A stretch of 32,085 nucleotides of DNA, from the NCBI GenBank assembly GCA_947626035.1, contig CANQQR010000009.1, positions 1 through 32,085 on the forward strand. The letters run 5' to 3'. The DNA comes from an uncultured Bacilli bacterium (lineage in GTDB: Bacteria > Bacillota_I > Bacilli_A > RF39 > UBA660). The translations under genes were made by a program, and so were the position numbers. Position 1 is the stretch's first letter. Every line of letters begins with the position of its first letter. The notes beneath the pieces are model-generated. The model did no database searches and was not told the origin of the DNA. It saw only the letters and a list, made by a program, of their open reading frames with translations. This document shows, piece after piece, positions 19,915 to 29,016 of this stretch.

Positions 19915-20655
19915 TTAAAACATTCTATTTAAAGCTATACTTATTATGCTACTTAAATCGTCTACGTAGTGGTCTATGTTTATTTTGCTTATTAGTAAGT
20001 CTGGGTTTTCTTTTTTTACTTCTTTCATGTTTATTATGGTAGGTATGCCTATACATATTACGTCTTTTTTTAATGTTTTTTTAGATATTTCTTTACTTAC
20101 TTCGTTTAGTGCGCTGCCTGGGTACAAGCCACCAGTAGATATTTGTATAGTTGTGCCTATTCTTTCTATGTGTGTTGCTTTTAGTGAGTCTATTATTACT
20201 ACTAAATCTACTTCTAGCATGTCACTTATTGCTTTTATGAATTTTACACTGTTTATGTTGGTTAAGCCTTCTACATCTTTATATATTTTATATAGTTTGT
20301 TTCCGGCTACTAGTTTTTCTATTACTAAGTAACCAAATTTGTCTGTTGTTATTTCTTTGTTTCCAAGGCCACAAAAGAGTATTTTTTTGTTTTTATCTAT
20401 TTTTAGTGTTTCTGTTAGTTCTTTTATTTTATTTGATATTATTTCTATTAGGTCTTCAACACATGAAGATATGTCACTTTTTTCCCATAGTATTGTTATG
20501 TATTTACCTTTGTTTCTGTTTATCATTTTGCTTTTTGAGTGGTCTATGTTTATTTCGTTTATTTTGAATATGCTTTTTGTTTCTTCTTTTGCTGTTAATT
20601 TGCTACTATTTATAAGGGGTTCACTTTCTTCTATTAATATATTATCTTTGAACAT
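19915..20655 (-). CDS. gpr: GPR-type germination protease (compact)
   Basis: ILFCGLGNKEITTDKFGYLVIEKL; GGLYPGSALNEVSKEISKKTL; VICIGIPTIINM. Confidence 0.82.
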   Translation of the reverse strand: MFKDNILIEESEPLINSSKLTAKEETKSIFKINEINIDHSKSKMINRNKGKYITILWEKSDISSCVEDLIEIISNKIKELTETLKIDKNKKILFCGLGNKEITTDKFGYLVIEKLVAGNKLYKIYKDVEGLTNINSVKFIKAISDMLEVDLVVIIDSLKATHIERIGTTIQISTGGLYPGSALNEVSKEISKKTLKKDVICIGIPTIINMKEVKKENPDLLISKINIDHYVDDLSSIISIALNRMF

Positions 20656-20690
20656 GTATTAATCACCTATTAATTAAAATGGCTAAACTC

Positions 20691-20719
20691 TTGCTTTTTA
20701 TACTCTTTTTTGGTAAAAT
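20691..20719 (+). promoter_or_regulatory. Promoter of rpsT
   Basis: TTGCTT, 17-nt spacer, TAAAAT; SD GGGAGGTG follows. Confidence 0.7.
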
Positions 20720-20749
20720 CTACTTGTATTTAAAAGGGAGGTGCAAGAG

Positions 20750-21019
20750 ATGGCTAATATTAAAAGTGCTAAAAAGAGAATTATAACAAGTAGGAAGAGT
20801 GCTTTACTTAATAATGATGTTAAGTCAAGTATGAAAACTAGTATTAAGAAATTTTTAAAGGCTGTTAATGATGGAGACAAAGATCAAGCATTGGTTAAGT
20901 TAAATATTGCAGTTAAGAATATTGATAAGGCTCAGGCTAAAGGTGTAATTAAGAAGAACACTGCTAGTAGGTATAAGTCTAATATTAGTAAAAAATTTAA
21001 TCTTTTAAGTAGCAAGTAA
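20750..21019 (+). CDS. rpsT: 30S ribosomal protein S20
   Basis: MANIKSAKKRIITSRKSALLNN; SD at about 20735-20742. Confidence 0.96.
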   Translation: MANIKSAKKRIITSRKSALLNNDVKSSMKTSIKKFLKAVNDGDKDQALVKLNIAVKNIDKAQAKGVIKKNTASRYKSNISKKFNLLSSK

Positions 21020-21032
21020 TTGCTATTTTTTT
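21010..21032 (+). terminator. rpsT terminator with stop codon in the tetraloop
   Basis: TAGCAA-GTAA-TTGCTA then TTTTTTTC; TAA stop 21017-21019 inside GTAA loop. Confidence 0.85.
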
Positions 21033-21054
21033 CTTTTTATATTATTATTGTTTT

Positions 21055-21951
21055 ATGAAGATAAAAAGTTTTATATTTACAATTTTAATGATGGGGATTG
21101 TTTTAATAGTTTATTTAAATATTGATAGTATTAGTAAAACTATTAAAAGTTTTTTGGTTAGTGATAATTATGTTTCTGTTTTAGATAGTAATTCTTATAA
21201 GAGAACTTATAGTTATACTAGGTTTTATAATAGTACAGAGTTTAGTCCTATTAATTATTATGATATAGAGAATGTTTATTATAATATTTTAAATAATGGA
21301 CATGATGATTATACTTTTTATTGTGATAAAGAGTACTCTAATTGTTTAAATGATATTAAGGAGATAGCGCTTAATGATAATTTACTTAGTAAGATTAATA
21401 ATTATGTTCATCCTTTTAATAGTTTTAATAATATTGATACTGTTATTTCTAAGGATGGTAAGGTTAGAGTTAAGGTTACACATAAGTATGATGAAGAGAA
21501 GATTGAGGTTATTAATAATAAGGTTAATCAGATTATTAGTAGTTTAGGGTTAGATAATTTGAGTGTTAAAGAGAAAATTGGAAAGGTTCATGATTATATT
21601 ATTAATAATACTGTTTATGATAATGAACAGATTAGTGGTACTTCTGAGTTTGATAGTACTAGTGCTTATGGGGTTTTGATAGAGGGCGCTGGTGTTTGTT
21701 CTGGGTATAGTGATGCGATGGCGATTTTTTTAGATAGGTTTGATGTTCCTAATTTAAAGATTAGTAGTGAAAATCATATTTGGAATTTGGTTTATTTAGA
21801 TGGTAAGTGGTTACATCTTGATTTGACTTGGGATGATACTGAGAATACTTTATATAGTGATAATTATTTTTTGATTACAAAAGAAAAACTCTTTGATTTA
21901 GATAACAAAGAGCATATGTTTGATACATCATTTTATTTAGAAGCCAATTAG
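21055..21951 (+). CDS. Membrane-anchored transglutaminase-like protein
   Basis: GAGVCSGYSDAMAIFLDRF, ENHIWNLVYLDGKWLHLDLTWDD (Cys-His-Asp). Confidence 0.88.
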   Translation: MKIKSFIFTILMMGIVLIVYLNIDSISKTIKSFLVSDNYVSVLDSNSYKRTYSYTRFYNSTEFSPINYYDIENVYYNILNNGHDDYTFYCDKEYSNCLNDIKEIALNDNLLSKINNYVHPFNSFNNIDTVISKDGKVRVKVTHKYDEEKIEVINNKVNQIISSLGLDNLSVKEKIGKVHDYIINNTVYDNEQISGTSEFDSTSAYGVLIEGAGVCSGYSDAMAIFLDRFDVPNLKISSENHIWNLVYLDGKWLHLDLTWDDTENTLYSDNYFLITKEKLFDLDNKEHMFDTSFYLEAN

Positions 21952-22812
21952 TGCTTCTACTTTTTTTATGGTGTTGTTAAAGTTTTCAAAGTCTACTTCT
22001 ACCCAGTTTACGTTTTTAAATTGATGTGTCATAAATGTGATTTGTCTTTTTGCATAGTTTCTTGTTCTTCTTTTTGCTTCATTTATTGCTATGTTTATTG
22101 GTATTTTGTGATTTATGAAGTTTAGGAATTCTCTATAGCCTATTAGTGTCATTAGTTTTGGAGCATCCATGTTGTTTAGGCTTCTACATTCTTCTAGTAA
22201 GCCATCACATAGCATTTCGTCTACTCTTACGTTTAAGCGTTTGTAAAGAGTTTCTTTGTCTTTAGTTAGGCCTATTAGTGTGAAGTCGTATAGTGGTGTG
22301 TCTTTTTCTTCTTTGTTTTTTATTATTTCTCCTGTTTCTTCGTAATGACTTAAAAATCTTTCTAGTCTTTTTCGGTTATTTACGTGAATGTTATTTTCTT
22401 TATAGATGCTGTCTACTTTGCTTTTTAGTTCTTCGTTTGTTAACTTTTCATATGTTTTTTTGTTTTCTTCTTCTTTAAATTTATAGTCATATAAAAGTGC
22501 TTTTAGGTATAGACCAGAGCCACCTACGATTATTACGTTTTTGTTTTCTTTTATTAGTCTGTTTAGTATAATTCTACCTTGTTCTTGGTAGTCTTTTACT
22601 GTGAAATTTTCTTTTATGCTAACTAGGTTTAGCATGTGATGTGGTATGTTTTCCATTTGGTCTTCTGTTATTTTTGCAGTTCCTATTACAGGTTCAATGT
22701 ATACTTGTGTTGCGTCTGCGTTTATTATTTCTGCATGCATTTTTTTTGCAAGTTCGATACTTAATTTTGTTTTGCCTACTCCAGTAGGTCCTAATATTAC
22801 TATTATTTTCAT
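21937..22812 (-). CDS. miaA: tRNA dimethylallyltransferase MiaA
   Basis: ILGPTGVGKTKLSIELAKK, INADATQVY, GGSGLYLKALLY, GYREF, RRTRNYAKRQITF. Confidence 0.97.
   Translation of the reverse strand: MKIIVILGPTGVGKTKLSIELAKKMHAEIINADATQVYIEPVIGTAKITEDQMENIPHHMLNLVSIKENFTVKDYQEQGRIILNRLIKENKNVIIVGGSGLYLKALLYDYKFKEEENKKTYEKLTNEELKSKVDSIYKENNIHVNNRKRLERFLSHYEETGEIIKNKEEKDTPLYDFTLIGLTKDKETLYKRLNVRVDEMLCDGLLEECRSLNNMDAPKLMTLIGYREFLNFINHKIPINIAINEAKRRTRNYAKRQITFMTHQFKNVNWVEVDFENFNNTIKKVEALIGF
21938..21968. terminator. Bidirectional terminator in overlapping 3' ends of transglutaminase-like gene and miaA
   Basis: TAGAAGC-N8-GCTTCTA then CTTTTTTT on plus. Confidence 0.75.
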
Positions 22813-24579
22813 TTAGTTCACCCTTTTAAACATTTTTTCTAAATCATGTAATGTATATTTTATTATTGTTGGTCTTCCATGAGGACAAGTGTATGGGTAC
22901 TCACAGCTAAATAATCTTTTTATTAATATTTCTTGTTCTAGCGTACCTATTGATGTGTTTGCTTTTACACTCATTTTGCATGATAGGTTTATCGCTAGTT
23001 GTTCGTTAAATTTTACTCTGTCAAATTTAGCGTCCATGTTTGTTATTAAATCAAATATTTTGTTTATTGTTTCTGTTTCGTAACCTTCTCTAACCCAGGT
23101 TGGATGGGCTAGTACTCTTATTGTGTTTACACCAAATTCTTCAAATGTTATGCCTAAGTCTTCTATTAGGCTTTTATTTTCTAGTACTTTCATATATTCG
23201 TTTTTTGTTAGTTCTATGTTTATTGGAAATAGAAGACTTGTTGTGTATATTTTTTCTTCTTTTAGTGCTTTCATGTATTTTTCATAGTTGATTCTTTCGT
23301 TTGCTGCGTGTATGTCTATTATGTATACGTTAGATGTGTCACTTGCAAATAGGTATGTTCCAAGTGCAAGGCCAACTCTATTTATTATATCACTATTTAA
23401 GTCACTATGGGGTTCTATATTATATTCTAGTGTGTCTTCGTTTAGTGAGAAGTTTAGTGTTTCTTCTTCTACGCTGTTATATGTGTTATAGTTTGTGTAG
23501 TTACTAGTTTCGTTGTTTGTAGGAAAGTTATAAGAAGACGAATTTTCTGTAATTTCTTTTATGTCTTCTTGTGCTTCGTAACCTTTATATGTGTTGTCTT
23601 TTTTGTTTAGTGCATCTCTTATAAGTGCGAATAGGAGGTCTTCTAGTGTGTCCATTTTGCTAAATTTTATGTCTTGTTTTGTTGGATGGATGTTTACGTC
23701 TACTAGTGTTGGGTCTACGTTTATGTTTATTACTGTAATTGGGTATTTGTTTTCTGCTAGGAATGTGTGGTATGCGTCTTTTATTATTCTGTTTACGTAG
23801 TTATTTTGGACTATTCTTCCGTTTACTAGTATAGTCATTCCTGTTTTTGTGCTTTTGTTTATGTTTATGTTACTTATATACCCGTCTATATCGTAGTCTA
23901 GGTTGCTTCCTTTTATTTTTACCATGTTTTTGCTTACTCCGTAGCCATATATTTCGTGTATTGTTTTTAGTAAGTCAGAAGAGCCTGTTGTTTTTAGTAT
24001 TTCTTTGTCTTCACTTTTTAGAGTGAAGCTTATGTAAGGATGGCTTAGGCTTAGTTTTTCTATTAGTGATACTATGCTGTTTAGTTCTGTGTAAAAACTT
24101 TTTAGGAATTTTAGTCTAGCTGGTGTGTTATAGAATATGTCTTTTACTGTTACTATTGTTCCCTCGCTTATATTTGCTTCGGTGTTTTCTATTACTTTAC
24201 CACCTTTTATTACTATTTTTGTGCTAGTGGTTTTGTTAGATGTTACTAGTTCTACTTCACTTACACTTGCAATTGAGGGAAGTGCTTCTCCCCTAAAGCC
24301 TAGAGTACTAATAAAGAATAAGTCGTTTTCGTTTTTTATTTTTGATGTTGCATGTGGTGTGAAACAAAGAAGGGCGTCAGATGCGTCCATTCCTATTCCG
24401 TTGTCTGTTACTTTTATTTCTTTTATTCCAGCGTTTATTAGTTCTATTTTTATTTTTGTGCTTTTAGCGTCTATGCTGTTTTCTACTAGTTCTTTTACTA
24501 CACTTGCTACTTTTTCTACTACTTCTCCTGCAGCAATTTTGTTTGATAATGATTCGTCCATTACTTTAATTATGCCCAT
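22813..24579 (-). CDS. mutL: DNA mismatch repair protein MutL
   Basis: NKIAAGEVVEKVASVVKELVENSIDA, GFRGEALPSIASV, C-terminal CPHGRPTIIKYT. Confidence 0.97.
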   Translation of the reverse strand: MGIIKVMDESLSNKIAAGEVVEKVASVVKELVENSIDAKSTKIKIELINAGIKEIKVTDNGIGMDASDALLCFTPHATSKIKNENDLFFISTLGFRGEALPSIASVSEVELVTSNKTTSTKIVIKGGKVIENTEANISEGTIVTVKDIFYNTPARLKFLKSFYTELNSIVSLIEKLSLSHPYISFTLKSEDKEILKTTGSSDLLKTIHEIYGYGVSKNMVKIKGSNLDYDIDGYISNININKSTKTGMTILVNGRIVQNNYVNRIIKDAYHTFLAENKYPITVININVDPTLVDVNIHPTKQDIKFSKMDTLEDLLFALIRDALNKKDNTYKGYEAQEDIKEITENSSSYNFPTNNETSNYTNYNTYNSVEEETLNFSLNEDTLEYNIEPHSDLNSDIINRVGLALGTYLFASDTSNVYIIDIHAANERINYEKYMKALKEEKIYTTSLLFPINIELTKNEYMKVLENKSLIEDLGITFEEFGVNTIRVLAHPTWVREGYETETINKIFDLITNMDAKFDRVKFNEQLAINLSCKMSVKANTSIGTLEQEILIKRLFSCEYPYTCPHGRPTIIKYTLHDLEKMFKRVN

Positions 24580-24591
24580 AAGTCACTCTCC

Positions 24592-25593
24592 TTATATCAT
24601 TTTGTTTCGTTTTGTTATTATGTTTTCGTTTACTGTGTAGATAGTTATTTTACCTTGTTTTGGTGTTTTTATAAAGCCTACGTCTTCTATTACTATGTCA
24701 GTAGAGTCATCTATAGTTACTTCTATTTTAGGTAATGTTTTTAAGTTACTGTTTCTTTCTACTTTCATTTTTGTGTATTTTAAGTCATTGTTTAGGTAGA
24801 ATATTAAGTCTACTTTTTCGTTAGTGTTGTTTTCTATTCTTAGTATGTTTGATACTTCTATCATGAAGCCTTGTTTTAGTGTGTATATTTTAGGTTTTAT
24901 TTCTTTTTTTGGAAGTAAACTTTTATATTCTTTTATGTCTATATAGTTTACTATAGAATTTTTGTTTATGAAGCCAGGTGTGTCTATTATTTTTAAGTTA
25001 CTATTTAGGTCTATGTTTATGTTTTCTGTAGTGGTATTTGGTACTATGCTTGTTGTTATGTTTGATATTTTACCTACACTTTTTAGGAAACTATTTATAA
25101 GTGAACTTTTTCCAGAGTTTGTGTAACCTATTACGTATATGTTTTTTACATTATCTTTTTTTAGCTTATTTATTAGTTCATTTATGTTGTACATTTTTTT
25201 GCTGCTTACTACAAATATGTTTTCTTTTATGTTATAGTTTTCTTTTATGTAGTTTATTAGTTTTTTGTCTTTTACACTTTTTGGAAGTAAGTCTTTTTTT
25301 GTTAGGACTAGGTAGATTTTGGTTTTTATGGAATTTATAAGTGCTAGATGATTTTTTGTTAAGGTAAGTGAGTCTACTAGGTATATACAAGGGTATTTTG
25401 TTTTGTTTATTTCTTTTATTAGTAAGTTTACGTCTTGTTGTTTATCTATAATGGTAGCTTCTCCGTAGTGAGTTATTTTAAAGCATCTTTCACAGTATAG
25501 AGATTTTTCTAGTACTTTTTCATTTATGTAACCTGGAGCTTTTTTGTCAGTTGTTTGTAGTGGGGAGCCACAACCTATGCATGTTTTAGTCAT
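24592..25593 (-). CDS. yqeH: Circularly permuted GTPase YqeH
   Basis: N-terminal CIGCGSPLQ..CERC zinc motif, then TKKDLL, GYTNSGKSSLIN, DTPG. Confidence 0.93.
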   Translation of the reverse strand: MTKTCIGCGSPLQTTDKKAPGYINEKVLEKSLYCERCFKITHYGEATIIDKQQDVNLLIKEINKTKYPCIYLVDSLTLTKNHLALINSIKTKIYLVLTKKDLLPKSVKDKKLINYIKENYNIKENIFVVSSKKMYNINELINKLKKDNVKNIYVIGYTNSGKSSLINSFLKSVGKISNITTSIVPNTTTENINIDLNSNLKIIDTPGFINKNSIVNYIDIKEYKSLLPKKEIKPKIYTLKQGFMIEVSNILRIENNTNEKVDLIFYLNNDLKYTKMKVERNSNLKTLPKIEVTIDDSTDIVIEDVGFIKTPKQGKITIYTVNENIITKRNKMI

Positions 25594-26110
25594 AATATTT
25601 TCCTTTTTTGAATAGATCTCTTTTATCTAAAATTTTTATTATTATTTTTTCTATTATACGATTAAATAGTGTTACAAATCTGTCTTTTTTACATAGTCTA
25701 TTTACTAGTATACTAGTCATTCCTTGTGAGTTTGCACCTAATATGTCTGTTAGGAATTGGTCTCCTATACAGGCTACTTCTTCTGGTTTAGCTCGGTAGA
25801 TTGACAATATTTTTTGGTAGTTTTTTTTGAATGGTTTTCTTGCACTTGCGCATGAGTCCATTTCTAGTTCGTCTCTAAATGGTTGGACACGTTTTTTACT
25901 GCTATTGGACATTAGTACTGGTCTTAGTCCTAGTTCTTTTATTTTAAACATTAGTTCTTTTGCTTCTTTACTCGGTTTATCAAATTCTATTCCTGCGATT
26001 GTGTTATCTAAATCAAATACGACTATTCTTACCCCTTGTTTTGCTAGTTTTTCATAGTCTATTCTGTATATGCTTTGATAGTACATGTCAGGTACAAATT
26101 TATCTATCAT
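25586..26110 (-). CDS. yqeG: YqeG family HAD-type phosphatase
   Basis: VVFDLDNTIAGI, LMSNSSKKRV, ACIGDQFLTDILGAN; likely start MIDKFVPDM. Confidence 0.92.
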   Translation of the reverse strand: MIDKFVPDMYYQSIYRIDYEKLAKQGVRIVVFDLDNTIAGIEFDKPSKEAKELMFKIKELGLRPVLMSNSSKKRVQPFRDELEMDSCASARKPFKKNYQKILSIYRAKPEEVACIGDQFLTDILGANSQGMTSILVNRLCKKDRFVTLFNRIIEKIIIKILDKRDLFKKGKYYD

Positions 26111-26123
26111 ATAATACTCCTTT

Positions 26124-27401
26124 TTAATATTCACTATATTCAAATTCATGGTTTAAAATGCGGACGGTGTCACCAGATACAGCACCTAGTTTTTTTAGTT
26201 CGTCGTCTACACCAAGGTTTTTTAGTTTTCTTGCAAATCTAAGGGAAGCTTCGTCACTGTTGAATCTTGTTTTTTTAAGTAGTGTTTCTAGTTTTTCGCC
26301 TGTTATAATCCATGTGTGGTCGTTTTCTTTTTTTATAGTGTATGGTTTTTCTTCTTTGAATTCGTATAGTACGTAGCTTTCAAATTCGTTTTGGTCGTTT
26401 ATAGGACTTCTGTCTATTTCGTTTAGTAGTTTAGATAGTTCTCTTGTTAGTTCTTTTAGTCCTGTTTTTGTTATGCTACTTGTTTCTATTATTATTTCGT
26501 TTTTGTATTTTTCTTTGAATTTTTTTAGGTTTTCATTTGATTCTTTATAGTCCATTTTGCTTGCGATTATTATGCTTTTTTTGTTATATAGTTTTTCATT
26601 GTATGCTAGTACTTCGCTTTTTAGTGTTTCGTAGTCGTCTATTGGGTTTCTTCCGTATATTCCACTCATGTCAATTACGTATGCTAGTATTTTTGTACGC
26701 ATGGCGTGTTTTAGGAATTTGTCTCCTAAGCCAATACCGGTGCTTGCACCTTTTATGATACCAGGTAAGTCTGCTACTACGAATGAAGAAGAGTCTACTT
26801 TTACTACACCTAAATTAGGGGTTAGTGTTGTAAATGGGTAGTCAGCGATTTTTGGTTTTACTTCTGATATTACACTTATTAGGCTGCTTTTTCCAGCACT
26901 TGGGAAACCTATTAGGCCTACGTCGGCTAGTAGTTTTAGTTCGCATTTTACTGTTTTTTCTTCTCCAGGTAAGCCATATTCACTTGTTGTTGGGGCTTTG
27001 GTTTTGTTTGATTTAAATGATGCGTTTCCTCTTCCGCCTTTTCCACCACGAGCGACTATATATTCTTCTCCATCTTTTGTTATGTCACATATTATTAGGT
27101 TGGTTTCTGTGTCTATTAGGGTTGTACCAACAGGAACTTTTATGATTGTGTCTATTCCACTTGCACCTGTTTTTAGGGCACCACTTCCGTTTTTTCCTTT
27201 TTCTCCTTTTATTATTTTGTTGTATCTTAAGTCAATTAGTGTTTTTAAGCCACCGTCGCCTTTAAATATGATGTTACCGCCCATTCCACCGTTTCCACCG
27301 TCAGGGCCTCCCATTTCTACAAATTTTTCATGACGAAAACTAGAGGAGCCATCTCCTCCACGTCCCGCGATTAGTTTTATTGTTACTTCATCTATAAACA
27401 T
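26124..27401 (-). CDS. obgE: GTPase ObgE/CgtA
   Basis: Gly-rich Obg fold (GGDGSSSFRHEKFVEMGGPDGGNGGMGG), GFPSAGKSSL, ADLPGIIKGAS, C-terminal OCT domain. Confidence 0.97.
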   Translation of the reverse strand: MFIDEVTIKLIAGRGGDGSSSFRHEKFVEMGGPDGGNGGMGGNIIFKGDGGLKTLIDLRYNKIIKGEKGKNGSGALKTGASGIDTIIKVPVGTTLIDTETNLIICDITKDGEEYIVARGGKGGRGNASFKSNKTKAPTTSEYGLPGEEKTVKCELKLLADVGLIGFPSAGKSSLISVISEVKPKIADYPFTTLTPNLGVVKVDSSSFVVADLPGIIKGASTGIGLGDKFLKHAMRTKILAYVIDMSGIYGRNPIDDYETLKSEVLAYNEKLYNKKSIIIASKMDYKESNENLKKFKEKYKNEIIIETSSITKTGLKELTRELSKLLNEIDRSPINDQNEFESYVLYEFKEEKPYTIKKENDHTWIITGEKLETLLKKTRFNSDEASLRFARKLKNLGVDDELKKLGAVSGDTVRILNHEFEYSEY

Positions 27402-27483
27402 AAATTTTTTTCACCTAACTTAATTTTATCATAGTATGTGGAAAATGGGAATAAATTTCCTAAAGGTTATTCTTTATAGAAAA

Positions 27484-27524
27484 AAAGACTTATTAATCTT
27501 TTTTATAAGTTTTAATTAGTCTTT
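27484..27524 (-). terminator. Terminator including last codons of the 27493-28918 gene
   Basis: Minus strand AAAGACTAATTAA / TTAATAAGTCTTT, 12 of 13 pairs, followed by T-rich tract. Confidence 0.75.
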
Positions 27525-28918
27525 CTTTGTTTTCTTCGTTTAATATGCTTAAAATGTTTATTTCTTCTTTTAGTATTTTTAGGTTTAAGTTTTTGTTTTT
27601 CTTTCTATTTTTTATTATGATTTCTTCTAGGCGACTTATTAACCTTTTTATTATGCGTTTGTCTTTTGGGAAAAGCATTTTTACTTTTATTTTGTGTGTT
27701 TCCTTGTCAAAGTATGTGTATAGTGTTTCTTGTTCTTTACTTTCTAAAGAGACAATAGCTTTTGTTAGTTCTTCTATGGTTATTTTAAATGATATTTGGT
27801 TTTCTATTGTTATTTTTCTTGTTTCTTCCATGTTTTTTAGTCTTTTTTCAATGTATGGCTTTATTATACTGAATATGTATTTTGAGTCTTCTCTTTTAAA
27901 GTCGCCAGTGTTTGTTTCTTTTTTTAGGTCAGGACCGTATTTTCTTTTTAGTATTTCATAGTGTTCTTTTGTTATTATGCTTTTGATTCTTGTTTCAAAT
28001 TCTTCTTCTGTTTCATCTATGTATTTGTATTTTATAAATAGTTGGAAGAATGGTTTTAGGTGTTTTACTTTTGTTTTACTTAGTATTTGTGACATTCCTC
28101 TTTTACTTACTATTTTGTCTTTTTTAGAAGATTCTATTAAGACTTTTTTTGTTAGGTTATTTCCAAAATAAGAGTACAATCTTGTTTGTTCGTTTATTGG
28201 TAAAGATTTTACTACTATTTGTAGTTCTTCTAGTGGTGTGTTAAATATATCTGTTATTCCTATGATTATGTAACCGTTTTGTAGTTTGTTTAGTACATCT
28301 ATTATGTAAGGTATTATTCTTTTGTTTATTTCAAGGTTTTCTCCTACTGTTATTATACATTCGTATTTTACGTTTTTTAAGTCTAGGCCAAATTTTTTTA
28401 TTAGTAATTTGTAGTCATGAGTTCCTAGAAGTGCGAGTACTTGGTTTACTACACTTTCACTTGCTTTAAAGAAGTTATAGAAGTTTAGTCCATTTAGTAT
28501 TTCTAGTTCTGTTCTTCTTTTACTTATTATTAGCCAGAGTTTGTCTATTATTTCTTTGTTTCTCATTTTTGTGATTTTGTCTATATTTTCTAGTGGGTCA
28601 TTATTTATGAATGAGTATTCTTTTAAGAAGTTTATTTTTTCAATTTCAGTTATTTTTTCTAAGGCATATTCTATTTCTTCTTTTTTTGTACCTAGGAATA
28701 TTTCGTATATGTTTTGTTTGTAGAGAGAGAAAGATATTATTTTTTTTAGTTTATTTAGTAAGTAAATAGATTTACTACTTGTTGTGCTTTTTTTGCTTGT
28801 TTTTTCCCAGATTGATAAAAAGATGGCTTGTTCGTTTTTAGTTAGTAAATTAATGTATTTGGTTATTTTTTCGTCTTCTGTTTCTTTTAGTATTTCATAG
28901 AGTTCAGTTTTGAACATT
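27493..28918 (-). CDS. Uncharacterised protein with repeated sigma-region-4-like segments
   Basis: Start MFKTELYEI with SD AAGGGGG; recurring units like HDYKLLIKKFGLDLKN and EHYEILKRKYGPDLKK. Confidence 0.8.
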
Positions 28919-28947
28919 TTATTTTCCCCCTTAATTGGACGGTTATA

Positions 28948-28976
28948 ATTGTAGCAATTTTTAGTACATTTGTCAA
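28948..28976 (-). promoter_or_regulatory. SigA-type promoter of the 27493-28918 gene
   Basis: Minus strand TTGACA, 17-nt spacer, TACAAT. Confidence 0.85.
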
Positions 28977-29016
28977 ATGAGGTTATTTTTTTTGTTTTGT
29001 TAAATATAATTAAAGT

